A stretch of DNA of 64,000 nucleotides. It comes from Henckelia pumila. Its lineage: Eukaryota > Streptophyta > Magnoliopsida > Lamiales > Gesneriaceae. How positions within the stretch are numbered: position 1 is the stretch's first letter; each line of letters opens with the position of its first letter. The stretch is taken from contig NC_133123.1 in the NCBI RefSeq assembly GCF_033568475.1, positions 56,613,522-56,677,521 on the forward strand. Direction: 5' to 3'. The translations under genes and the position numbers were made by a program. The notes below the pieces were generated by a model. The model was given only the letters and a program-made list of their open reading frames with translations. It was not told where the DNA came from and ran no database searches. Positions 46,383-57,583 of this stretch are shown here, piece by piece.

Positions 46383-47039
46383 GGCAAGACATATGTTGTG
46401 TTCAAGGGACGGAACCCTGGAATATATAGTACTTGGGAGGAGACAAACGTACAAGTTACCGGATTTAGTCGTGTGGTGCACAAGTCTTATCGGACTAGAG
46501 ATGAAGCATTTAAGGCTTATACCAAGTACATGGAGAAGATACACTCAACACAAGCCCCCTGTGCACCCAAAAACGAGGTATCGTTTTCAATTCCTATCTG
46601 TGTGCAATTTCCCCTACGCTATGACTTTATTGCCTATTTTTTTTACTCCCCTGGCAGGGCAATACATATGTTGTTTTCAAGGGATTGAACCCTAGAATCT
46701 ATAATACTTGGAAGGAGGCAGACGTACAAGTTATCGGATTTAGTGGCACGGTGCACAAGTCCTAGCATACTAGATATAAAACATATAAGACTTATACCAA
46801 GTACATGGAGAAGAGGCACTCCACACAAGCCCCTTGTGCACCCAAAAAAATGAGGGATCGGGTTCAACGAAAAGCTCAAGTTCAATTGAACTCACTGAAT
46901 CTCTCAACTTGAGCCAACTTATAGATGTCGAGTTATAGTTGGAACACGAGCAACGCAAACATTCATTAATTGTTGCAAAGATATATGAGGGAATCGAGAA
47001 AAATTTGCGGTCATTTAGTTTGAAAGACGATGCTAAGTA
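46383..47039 (+). pseudogene. RNase H1 N-terminal (viroplasmin/caulimovirus-VI-like) domain gene remnant with duplicated exon
   Basis: The exon at 46383-46577 (acceptor GACAG, donor GAG/GTATCG) encodes GKTYVVFKGRNPGIYSTWEE, then QVTGFSRVVHKSYRTRDEAF and AYTKYMEKIH. This is the RNA/DNA-hybrid-binding domain found at the N-terminus of eukaryotic RNase H1 and in plant single-domain proteins. A second copy starts at 46658 after a near-identical intron and acceptor (period about 290 bp for intron plus exon). It carries a stop at 46763-46765 and a frameshift near its end. A following frame ends AKIYEGIEKNLRSFSLKDDA at about 47037. The first exon is intact, so a truncated product is possible; I favour a decayed duplicate. 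It appears to be a host gene, not an integrated virus, since no other viral domain is present. Confidence 0.6.
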
Positions 47040-47585
47040 GATTTCTATTCCCATGTCTTAGCTGTGTGGCGCAAAAAATGTAGTTTTTTGCTTTTGATTT
47101 CTGGCAACAAGCTGAAGCGGTACTTGTGTTCTTTCCTGTTGGAAAATTTGTATGCCCAAGAGATTATTGCAAATTTGGTACCATTTGTAAATGAAGTGGA
47201 AATTGTTTTATGTTGTATCTTACTGATTTATTGATGTTTAATTTCCATAAACCGTGTTACCTACTGATTTAGAGACTCAACTCTAAATCTGTAATTTAAA
47301 AGCTGAAGCATTGAAGGCTTATTTTATTGCCTTCAACTACAATCTGCAGACGTAAGATACAACTGTCTTACTTATGTCTTTCAGTACTGATGATGACTTC
47401 AGAACTTAACATGAAAACTTGTGAGATTTTCCACAACACTATATTTATTTGATTGATTGTGGAAGTGATGCACCACCACCTACTTGTATGGATAATTATT
47501 TAATCAACGACAGTGTTAAAATATTTGTTTGCAAAAGTCTTTTATGTATTGGTGGTTGAGCTCATTAACTAATGTTCCCATTTGT

Positions 47586-47658
<73 letters not shown>

Positions 47659-47683
47659 TCAATTTAATTGTTCCACACAAAAA
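47040..47683. repeat. Spacer with a (TA)n microsatellite (about 47589-47656)
   Basis: Non-coding 3' flank of the viroplasmin-like remnant. It contains an uninterrupted TA dinucleotide tract of roughly 68 bases, which creates artificial Ile-Tyr frames on both strands. Confidence 0.8.
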
Positions 47684-48127
47684 ATGGCTGACTCTCCAAA
47701 TTCCTCTTCCTCCAAGCCAGCTGCAACCAAAGACACTGATGACTTCTTGATAAGTGTATTTATGCACTTATATTTCATATGATTTAATGAGAATTTTGTG
47801 ATGTATCGAGCATAATTATGCATTTTTGTTGTTTTTTGTGTGCTTGTAGGAATATTCATAAGTTATTGAAAAAGAGAAGAAAATAAGATTGAAAGAAAGA
47901 AAAAAATTTACAGAGGAAAAGAGCATAAAACAAGAGTTGTGCAATGGGGAATTCTGTGAAGAGTAAGCTCTATAGCCTTGAAGAAGTGCAGCAGTGCTAG
48001 ATGAAGATTGTTGAAGATGCGAATCTTATGCGTAGCAGCGCTTCATGATAGGAGCAATAGCACAAGGTGAAGAATTTGATATGCGAAATTGAAAAGCAAT
48101 AGCGCCTAATCTTAAGAGCAATAGCGC

Positions 48128-49396
48128 TGTTAGAACCTAATTGGGGGGGGGGGGGTGGCAACTTTAGCAATTTAAAGCGATTATGCTAGTACACAAGCGG
48201 AAGACTTAAAACAATCAAATATAAGCGCAGTAAATAAATGCGTAATGTAAATAAAGAAGTAAAAGGTATAAGAGATGTTTATGGAAGTTCGACGATAAAT
48301 CGTCTACGTCTCCCCTTCTTGGTTAAGATCGATTAACCAAGGATCCACTAGCACTTCAACGTCTTGGTCTTGATGGCTCCAAGGATAGCCGTACAACTCA
48401 ACACGATCCCGCGCCGATACAACTCAAACACTTGGCCTTAAGGGCTCCAAGGATAGCCACAACACTCGTATAATACACTTGGCTTCACACACAAGTGTTT
48501 ACAACAACCGAGCAACCAACTCACGGATGAACTTATACAAACAACCCTCGATTTTAAATATAACACACAAATATTTCTTGAACTTTTTAAGGAGAGGATC
48601 TTGCTTGCAAAGAGAGATGAGAGTGAATTGGTGAGTTCAAATGACTTCAAATGACATGTATTTATAGCTGAAAATTCGGGCAGGTTCGTTGCGTCCGTTC
48701 GGGCCATCGTTGCGTCCGTTCGATGCACATTAAATTCTTTCGGCGTTGGTGACGAACGTTGCATCCGTTCATAGGTTCGTTGTGTCCGTTCGGCGCATTG
48801 CGGCTTTTTTCGGATGACTTTTTTCCTTAAAAATTGGATCTTGTTCTTGACAAGGAACGTTGCGTCCGTTCCTAGGTTCGTTGCGTCCGTTCGGCATAAT
48901 TCAGACTGCGCGCCAAACTTCAAAAATTCATATCTCACAATCCGTCTGTTGGATCGACTTGAAATTTGGACAGTAGCTTTAGAACATCCTGAATTTCATT
49001 GTGAATGATGAATATTGGATTTGGAAGTTTCAAACGATTCCAGTATTTTTCTGAAGTTACTTCGTCGTATTTTTGCTTCATGTTCTTCGTGGCACTTTTG
49101 AAAAATTCATAACTCCACATCCGTCCGTTGGATAGACTTGAATTTTGGACCGTAGCTTTTGAGCATCCTAAAATTTAATATGATAGGTGGATATCAGAAT
49201 TGGATGACTCGAAAAAGCTCAGTAAATTTCACAATGTTTTTCACTATAACAATGTTTTTCATAATTTAATCTGCAAAGTCTCACTTTAAACGATTAGAAA
49301 TAATAACCTAGTTTTGTAATTATCAAAACAAGATAAGTTATCGCATTAAAAATATTAATCTCATTTAAGAGATTTGTATGTGTTTAAGGCGTAACA
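48128..49396 (-). repeat. Copia-2 3' LTR
   Basis: A 1269-bp copy. It has a 14-G run near the outer tip (about 48143-48156), the minus-strand TATA box TATAAATA (48666-48659), and a paired array of CGTTGCGTCCGTTC motifs directly upstream (48684-48897). Confidence 0.9.
48684..48897. promoter_or_regulatory. Copia-2 LTR array of paired motifs
   Basis: Six copies of CGTTGCGTCCGTTC (with G/A and C/T variants) occur as three pairs, members about 20 bases apart, immediately upstream of the LTR TATA box on the minus strand. The other LTR has the same array at about 56870-57085. Confidence 0.7.
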
Positions 49397-49676
49397 ATCT
49401 CTCCCTTTTTGATAATCACAAAACTTGGTTAAACAGGAGATATAAAGTGTAATTGAAATACATATAAAAGCTCCCCCTTAATGTAACAAAAAAAATTTAA
49501 ACAAATTTTTTATTATATAATCAATTTTTATTTAGCCAATTTGAATATTTAACCATATTAATTCTTCCCCTTTTTGTGATAATTAAAAAGGCAACAAATA
49601 TGATAAATTAATAACACAATAAATAAAAGCATATTTCATTAATAGAGAATTTACAAAATACATCAAAATATAAAAC

Positions 49677-50980
49677 TAAGAGTCATCATCCGAAGGTTGT
49701 TCAAGAAGTTTTTCTTCCATCAAATTGAGTCGGTCATGGACAGATTCAAAAGATCCTCGCATCTCTAAGGTCAAGCCCGTGATCTATGTCTGGATAGACT
49801 GAATAGCGGAGTAGTTGCGATCCATGTTGATCTCAAGCCGCTGAAGATACTCAAGGAGTCGATCGAAAGATGGAGCCGGAGTAGGTGGAGGCTGAGGCAT
49901 CAAAGGAGGGGAAAAAGGTAGATCACCGTAATCAAACGTAGAAGAAGATGGAGGAATCGTAGAAGAGGAAGGAATATCTGTGTCAGTGAAACCAACAGGA
50001 AATCCTTGATCTTGAATGGAAGGAGGAATAAGAGAAAAAGGAATATGAAAGTGGGTTACAGGATGATAGCGGGTGAAAATATGAGCTGGATCATGCACCC
50101 ATCGAGATAATACAGGATTCCATGACAACTCCATTTTAGTGATGGAGGCATGGTCAAGAGTATAAGTTTCAGTGATAGGAATCTTCTCCAAATCATCGAA
50201 GATAATGTCAAAGTGAGTAAGAATTAGGTTAATAAACCGAGCAAAAGGAAGAATGACTTTCTTTGAGTTTTTGGCAGTGTGATGCATGACCTGAATGATA
50301 AACCTGGGAAGGTTAAAAGGTCGCTGAGTAATAATGTGAAAAAGGACATAGAGGTCCAGATATTTGCAATTGGAGTGGTCTCCAGCGCGCGGAATGATGG
50401 AAGAAGTGATCAGCTTTTGGATAATTTGAAAATCAGGACAAAGCATCTTAAGAGATGGTCGATCATCACCAGCGTGAGGTGGTCGACCGAGAATAGCAGA
50501 AAGGGCCTCAAAGCGATTAAACTCGGGACTATCATCAGGCCATTTAAATGCAAAGAACTCGCTGGGTTCATTTCTAGGAAGAGAGAACCAAGCAGTGAGA
50601 TCCCCTGAAGGGAAACGAATGTACCGATTTTGAACAATTGTAAAAGCATATATATCATCGCTGTAAAATTCGAGTTCAAAATTGGCATAGAACTCATGGA
50701 TAAGGGAAGAATAAATGAAATCTGGATCAGAGGGTTGGAAAAATGCACCCCATTGTTGGAAGTCAATAAGATCCAACAAACGAAGATGAGAGGTCGCCAA
50801 GTAAGAGCAATCAAGAATACGGCCTGGAAAAATCTGCCTATCCCTATAGTCGGCAGGAATAGGTTGTGAGATAGTAGGTTGGTTAAGGTTGTGGACAAAA
50901 GGTTGGGTACGAGCATGAGTGTGTTGCCTCGGATTGGAGGGATCAACTTGGCGTCTAGAATATATTTTGGAGAGATATTT
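49677..50980 (-). pseudogene. Copia-2 extra 3' ORF in the 'envelope-like' position
   Basis: An open frame runs from about 50980 to an amber stop at 49786-49784 and then, in the same frame, to about 49677. The initiating ATG seen in Copia-1 is replaced (the equivalent codons read ATATATTCTAGACGC), so the start is lost or non-canonical. Conserved blocks shared with Copia-1 are ILDCSYLATSHLRLL, HEFYANFELEFYSD, RYIRFPSGDLTAWFSLPR, KYLDLYVLFHII and MELSWNPVLSRWV. A Pro/Ser-rich linker precedes the C-terminal heptad-like part (FDRLLEYLQRLEINMDRN). The function is unknown; conservation between two diverged elements argues that it was under selection when they were active. Confidence 0.68.
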
Positions 50981-51039
50981 TCGAGCAAAAGAAAGAAAGA
51001 AGAATGATTTTGGTGTGCAAAAATCTGAAAGTTTCGGCC

Positions 51040-51049
51040 TTTATATATA
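51040..51049 (-). promoter_or_regulatory. Internal TATA box upstream of Copia-2 extra ORF
   Basis: The minus strand reads CCTATATATAAAGGCCG, matching the TATA-like sequence at the same place in Copia-1; the ~25 bases downstream (AAAAAT, CACACCAAA) are also conserved between the elements. It lies 60-90 bases before the ORF. Confidence 0.55.
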
Positions 51050-51053
51050 GGCA

Positions 51054-51400
51054 AGGGACGGAAGCAACGTTGACGAACGGAAGCAAAGTACGTCCTGGCG
51101 GGAAAAATTCGCGGGTAAAAGGTACGAACGGAAGCAACGTTCCACCAACGGATGCAACGTTAGGTCTTTTTGGCGGTAAGAGTTCGCAGTTAATTTTGAA
51201 ATTGAGGCGGGAATTGCAACGAACGGAAGCAACGTTGGTCCATCGGATGCAACATTCGTGCTATTGGCGGTAAATTTTCGCGGTTAAAATTTTAAAATGA
51301 GGCGGGAATAGGAGGCAATGGAAGCAACGTTCTAAGAACGTTGGCAACGAAGAGTGAGCGAACGGAAGGAACGTTGCTTGGAACGGATGCAATGTTCGGA
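51054..51400. promoter_or_regulatory. Copia-2 internal array of paired motifs
   Basis: About ten copies of GAACGGAAGCAACGTT or GAACGGATGCAACGTT, arranged as five pairs, lie directly upstream of the internal TATA box. This is the LTR motif of the same element in inverted orientation. Confidence 0.65.
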
Positions 51401-51599
51401 AATTTTAAAAAAAATTTGGATTTTGTCTCTTAGAGTTATATTTTAAACAAAATAATACACATAAAATGTGAGCTTTATAATTATGAATAAATACAAATAA
51501 TTTGTATTATTCAACATTAATTTGCTCGAATTTTAATATTAAGCTCCCCCTTAATATGACATTAAATTTAAACTTATGTCTACAAGTGATTACAACTCA

Positions 51600-54530
51600 A
51601 TCATGCCAAGTTCACCACGCAAACGAATAAAAGTATTTTCATCTAGTGGTTTTGTAAAAATATCGGCAATTTGATTTGACGTGTCAACATATTGAAGTTC
51701 AACTTCATTTCGTTCGATGTGGTCACGAATAAAATGATGACGAATATCAATATTTTTGGTGTGCAAATGTTAAATTGGATTCTTTGTTAGACGTATGGCT
51801 CTAGTGTTATCACAGAAAATAGGATTTTTGAAAAAGATACACCATAGTCGAGCAATTGATGCTTCATCCAAAGAATTTGCGCACAACAACTACCGGCAGC
51901 CATATATTCGGCTTCGGTCGTTGATAACGCAACACAATTTTGTTTCTTTGAAAACCGGCATCACAGTACGCTTTTAAATCAAAGAAAGAATTTTTCGAAT
52001 ACCACAAGCCGAGATTTGGAGTATTTGAAAGATATTTGAAAATGCGTTTTAAGGCGAACAAATGTGATTCTTTTGGACATGATTGAAATCGTGCACACAA
52101 GCAAACACTAAACATAATGTCCGGTCTACTAGCAGTAGCATAAAGTAAGGAGCCAATCATACTACGAAAGGAAGATTGATCTACAGATTTACCATTTTCA
52201 TCCTTGTCGAGTCTGATTGCTGTGCTCATCGGTGTAGATGATGATTTTGTGTTCTCCATCCCAAAATTCTTTAGAATCTCCTTGATGTATTTGCTTTGGT
52301 TCACAAAGAACCCATCCTTGCACTGTTTGATTTGCAATAAGAGGAAATAGTTAAGTTCCCTCATCATGCTCATCTCAAAGTGTTCCTGCATAAGCTTGGA
52401 GAAATCTTGACAGAGAGTTTCGTTAGTGGAACCAAGAATTATGTCATCAACATAAATTTGCACAATCAATAAATCATCTTTGACATTTTTGATAAATAAA
52501 GTAATGTCAATATTTCCTCTCGAAAAACCATTTGAAAGAAGGAAAGTTGATAATTTTTCATACCAAGCTCGAGGAGCTTGTTTCAAACCATACAATGCTT
52601 TGTTTAGTCTATACACATGATCAGAAATAATGCATCAACAAAGCCATCAGGTTGTTCAATGTAAACTTCCTATTTTAGTTCACCATTCAAGAATGCACTC
52701 TTAACATCCATTTGAAATAACTTAAAATTTCTAGAGTAAGCAAAAGCAAGTAGCATGCGAATAGATTCTAGTCTAGCAACAGGCGCATAAGTTTCATCAT
52801 AATCTATGCCTTCTTTTTGAATATATCCTTTCGCTACAAGTCTAGCTTTATTTCTAGTGATAATACCATGCTCGTCAAGTTTATTCATAAAGACCCATTT
52901 ATTACCAATAATAGATCTATCATGCGGCCTAGGAACAAGATACCAAACATCATTACGCTTGAATTCATTTAATTCATCTTGCATAGCAATTATCCATGAA
53001 TCATCTAATAAAGCATCATCAATTCACTTAGGTTCAACATGAAAAACAAAAGCAAGATGATTGCAGATATTATTAAGTGAAGAGCGAGTGGTTACTCCCT
53101 TCGAAGGACTTCCAATGATAAGATCTATAAGATGATCTTTGTGAAGAGTCCAATCCTTCGGAAGTGGTGTTTCTTCAACAGAAACATCTATATCATTTAA
53201 GCTTGATGAAGCCATCTCTTCTTCGAGTAATTCTACATCATCATTGTTAGTGCGAGAAACTATAGACATAGATTCATCAAATACAACATGCATTGATTCA
53301 GTAACAAGTAAGGTGCGTTTATTAAATACTCTAAAAGCCTTACTCGTAGTAGAATACCCAAGAAAAATACCTTTGTCGGATTTGGCATAAAATTTGCCAA
53401 GGTTGTCCTTACCATTATTATGAATGAAGCATTTTGATCCAAAAGCCCGAAAGTATAAAATGTTAGGCTTTCTCCCTCTCCATAATTCATATGGAGTTTT
53501 CTTGAGAATTGACCTTATTGATACACGATTAATGATGTAACAGACAGTGTTCATTGCTTCAGCCCAAAAATATTTTGGTAGAGAATGCTCACATATCATG
53601 GTCCTCACAATCTCCACAAGTGTCCGATTTTTCCTCTCAAAGACCCCGTTTTGTTGAGGAGTCCTAGGACAAGAAAAATTGTGATCGATGCCTTTCTCTT
53701 CACAAAAATTTGTAAAACTCTCATTTTGAAATTCAGTTCCATGGTCACTATGGATTTGTTTGATAGAAAGATTTTTTTCATTCTCAACACGTTTGACAAA
53801 AGTTTTAAAATAATCAAAGACATCATTTTTGTGGGCTAAAAACAATGTCCATGTGTAACGTGAGAAATCATCCACAATAACAAATGCATAAAGCTTCCCT
53901 CCTAGGCTAGCGTTCCTCGAGGGACCACATAGATTTAGGTGAAGAAGTTCAAGGGGCATAGAATTTGATACAAAATTTTTGCTTTTAAAAGATTCCCTTG
54001 TGTGTTAGCCAAGTTGACACGCATCACAAACAGAATCTAATTTTAAATTTAGTTTTGGCATACCAACAACTAAGTCAAGTTTAAAAAGTTTTTCTATGGT
54101 ACTAGGACCAACATGACCTAGTCGTTTATGCCAAAGAATGTTGTCATCAACATTCAAGGATAAAAGGCTTTTGATATTTGATAAAGATAAATTATTTAAG
54201 GAAACCTTGTATACATTTTCACTTCTATATCCTTTGAAATTTATGGATTTGTCGGATGTGAGTGATATAGTGCAGTGTTGGGGAGTGAACTTGACTTCAT
54301 AACCTCTATCGCACAATTGACTTATGCTTAGTAGATTATGCTTAAGTCCTTTCAATTGGAGTACATCATCAATCAAGCAGGATTTAGAAATACCTATTGA
54401 GCCGATTCCTTCGATAACTCCTTTGTTGTTGTCTCCAAAGGTGACAGATCCCTTTTCCTTTGGTTTGATCGATTGGAGTAGCTCCTTGTTCCCCGTCATA
54501 TGTCTAGAACATCCACTGTCTAGATACCAT
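51600..54530 (-). pseudogene. Copia-2 pol with RNase H deletion
   Basis: Protease and GAG-pre-integrase are at about 54530-54005 (DSGCSRHMTGNKELL, LWHKRLGHVG). Integrase is at 53959-53024 (LHLNLCGPSRNAS, SDHGTEFQNESF, QQNGVFERKNRTLVE). RT is at 52984-52670 and 52616-51864 ([24 protein letters not shown]). After DLKAYCDAGF about 85-90 bases are missing relative to Copia-1, which removes the RNase H middle and shifts the frame; remnants continue to about 51600. Stops also lie at 54005, 53024 and near 52670, so the element is not autonomous although the RT catalytic motif is intact. Confidence 0.85.
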
Positions 54531-54841
54531 ATGCTAGGAAGAACAGTTTTCCTATTTCCCTACAAGAATTTGATTTTGGTACCCTTTAGTTCTTTTGGGT
54601 CCACAGTGTTAGAAAAGAGAGATACAAAATAGAATTCTAAGAGTTCAGTCTCTCAAAGCAACACCATCGCCACTTTCTAAGAGTGCTCCCAGTAGTAGGT
54701 AGGGCTATGGCCTCTTTAAAAACCTATTTTATTGGACAGAGCAGTGTTCATCAGGAAGACCAGTAACAAGTCAAGGCAGTTTAAACCGGTCTATGATGAA
54801 CTCCCTTAGATCATGATCTCATAATGCCAACTGATGAGTTG

Positions 54842-56253
54842 TTAAGTACTCTTAGGCCTCCATTTCATATAGCTCTTTTGATCATATTGAAATCTTAAAG
54901 ATCTACATTTATGTCTAGCATGACCTATTTTACAACAATAAGAGCATGTAGGGGGTGATCTCATTTTTGCTTTAGCAATGAGGCTAGTAAAGTCTATTGA
55001 TTTCTTACCGTACCCTATTCCAACCTTATCAAAACTACATTTCTGCATGCTAAGTAGATTATTCAATTTATTACTACTAACATTGAACTTATCAAAAGAT
55101 TTTTCTAAGTGAGCTATGTCATCTTTTAATCTTAGGTTTTCATGCTCCTTAGTTTCTAATTCAAGTTTGAGGTTTCTATTTTTCTTTCTAAGTGATTAGC
55201 CATATCAAACATATGTTTATATGCATGCAATAATTCATCATAGGAAGATACCTCATCATCGTTGTCAGAGACGATGTCATCACTCCTAGCCATGAGGCAG
55301 ATGTTGGGTTCCTCCTCGTCATCATCGCTATCGCTCCAAGTGGCTATGAGTGCTTTCTTCTTTCCCTTGTCAACTTTCTTCTTGAGAGGACACTCATTTG
55401 CATAGTGGCCCTTTTGTTGACAGTTGTAGCATGTTACTTCTTTTTCAGTCTTCTTTTTGAAGTTGTTTCCTCGCATAAATATTTTGAATTTTCTTGCGAA
55501 GAGTGTCATATCATCATCTTCTTCTTCTTCTTTGGATTGGCTAGATAAAGCAATCCCCTTTGCCTTGATATCTTCTTTCTTTATTTCCTTCCTTGTAGAC
55601 AATTCCAGCTCATGGGTTTTTAGAGTCCCATGGAGTTGATCAAGGTCATAGGAAGCGGTGTCGCCTTTGTTGGATTCTATGATGGCCGTCCTCTTTGCAT
55701 CCCACTCCTTGGGTAAGGCGCGTAGAGATCTCCTCCACACTTGCTTGATTGGATATTGTTCTCCAAGTTGGGCTAGCTCATTGATGATTTGAGAGAGCCT
55801 TTGAAACATGGTATCAACATCCTCACTAGCCTCCATCTCAAATGTCTCGTATTTGAGTTGAAGTAGATCGATCTTTGTCTCATTGACTTGATTGGTCCCT
55901 TCGTGGCATATCTCCAATTTGTCCCAAATCTCTTTTGTGGATGAGCACATTGAGATCCGGTTGTACTCGTTCATATCTAAGGAACAATGAAGAATATTCA
56001 TATCTTTAACATTTTGAGATATCAATTTCATATCCTCCTTTGAAAAGTCGTCCATTCCCTTAGGAAATTTGACTCCCTCAACCTTTTTCGTAGGTATGTA
56101 GGGACCTTTCACAGTTACTTTCCAAAGGTCATAATCTATGGATTGGATATATAGGGACATTTGATTTTTCCAGTATCCATAGTTTATGCCGTTGAAAAGA
56201 GGAGGACGATTGGTTGATTTCCATTGAGCATAATCGCTAGCTAGATTTGACAT
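54842..56253 (-). pseudogene. Copia-2 gag, nearly intact, one frame break
   Basis: It starts at about 56253 (MSNLASDYAQWKSTNRPPLF) and stays open to 55156. It contains the UBN2-type domain (NYGYWKNQMSLYIQSIDYD, EIWDKLEICHEGTNQVNE) and the first zinc knuckle CYNCQQKGHYANEC, followed by a Lys-rich and then acidic spacer. A frame break near 55160 leads to a second open block, 55066-54842, with a second knuckle, CSYCCKIGHARHKC. Apart from that break the domain plan matches Copia-1. Confidence 0.8.
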
Positions 56254-56287
56254 AGAGCCTTTTTTTGAAAATATTTTGTAAAAAGGT

Positions 56288-56300
56288 GGCTCTGATACCA
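56288..56300 (-). other. Copia-2 primer-binding site (initiator tRNA-Met)
   Basis: The minus strand reads TGGTATCAGAGCC two bases inside the 5' LTR, complementary to the 3' end of initiator tRNA-Met. Confidence 0.85.
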
Positions 56301-56302
56301 CT

Positions 56303-57583
56303 TGTTAGAACCTAATGGGGGGAGGGAGGATTTAGGTTCTATTGACAACTTTAGCAATTTAAAGCGATTATGCTAGTACGCAAGCGGAAGACTTAAAGCA
56401 ATCAAATATAAGCGCAGTAAATAAATGCGTAATGTAAATAAAGAAGTAAAAGAGATAAGAGATGTTTATGAAAGTTTGACGATAAATAGTCTACGTCTCC
56501 CCTTCTTGGTTAAGATCGATTAACCAAGGATCCACTAGCACTTCAACGTCTTGGCCTTGATGGCTCCAAGGATAGCCGTACAACTCAACACTATCACCGC
56601 GCCGATACAACTCAAAAACTTGGCCTTAAGGGCTCTAAGGATAGCCACAACACTCGTGTAATACACTTGGCTTCACACACAAGTATTTACAACAACCGAG
56701 CAACCAACTCACGAATGAACTTATACAAACAACCCTTGATTTTAAATATAACACACAAATATTTTTTGAACTTTTGAAGGAGAGGATCTTGCTTGCAAAG
56801 AGAGATGAGAGTGAATTGGTGAGTTCAAATGACTTCAAATGGCATGTATTTATAGCTGAAAATTCGGGCAGGTTCGTTGCGTCCGTTCGGGCCATCGTTG
56901 CATCCGTTTGGCGCACATTAAATTCTTTCGGCGTTGGAGACGAACGTTGCGTCCGTTCATAGGTTCGTTGTGTCCGTTCGGCGCATTGCGGCTTTTGTCG
57001 GATGACTTTTTTCCTTAAAAATTGGATTGTGTTCTTGACAAGGAACGTTGCGTCCGTTCCTAGGTTCGTTGCGTCCGTTTGGCATAATTCAGACTGCGCG
57101 CCAAACTTCAAAAATTCATATCTCACAATCCGTCTGTCGGATCAAGTTGAAATTTGGACAGTAGCTTTAGAACATCATGAATGTCATTGTGAATGGTGAG
57201 ATCTAATTTGGAAATCTAAAACGATTGCAGTATTTTTCTGAAGTTATTTCGTCGTATTTTTGCTTCATGTTCTTCGTGGCACTTTTGAAAAATTCATAAC
57301 TCCACATCCGTCTGTTGGATCGACTTGAATTTTGGACAGTAGCTTTTGAGCATCCTAAACTTTAATATGACTTGTGGAGATCGGAATTGGATGAATCGAA
57401 AAAGCTCAGTAAATTTCACAATGTTCTTTACTATAACAATGTTTGTAATAATCTAATCTGCAAAGTCTCACTTTAAACGATTAGAAATAATAACCTAGTT
57501 TTGTAATTATCAAAATAAGATAAGTTATCGCATTAAAAACATTAATATCATTTAAGAGATTTGTATGCGTTTAAGGCGTAACA
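56303..57583 (-). repeat. Copia-2 5' LTR
   Basis: A 1281-bp copy starting TGTTAGAACC and ending GTAACA on the plus strand. The minus-strand TATA box is at 56854-56847, with the paired motif array at about 56870-57085. Confidence 0.9.

Larger units (their letters stand above)
48128..57583 (-). mobile_element. Copia-2: Sirevirus-like Copia LTR retrotransposon with extra 3' ORF
   Basis: A 9456-bp element flanked by AGCGC (48123-48127) and AGCAC (57584-57588), one mismatch. LTRs are 57583-56303 (5') and 49396-48128 (3') on the minus strand, visibly more alike than those of Copia-1, suggesting a younger insertion. The primer site is at 56300-56288 (TGGTATCAGAGCC). Gene order is as in Copia-1 and the coding parts are closely similar, yet the motif arrays in the LTRs differ completely. 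It is inserted inside the Gypsy solo LTR. Confidence 0.9.

Noticed and set aside
46383..46852. Integrated caulimovirus (endogenous pararetrovirus) suggested by the viroplasmin-like domain
   Set aside because: No coat, movement, protease or reverse transcriptase domain of such a virus lies nearby, and the exon has plant splice sites; a host RNase H1-type domain gene fits better.
47516..47767. Open frames with Ile-Tyr repeats
   Set aside because: They translate the (TA)n tract; the only part kept is the separate frame starting at 47684.
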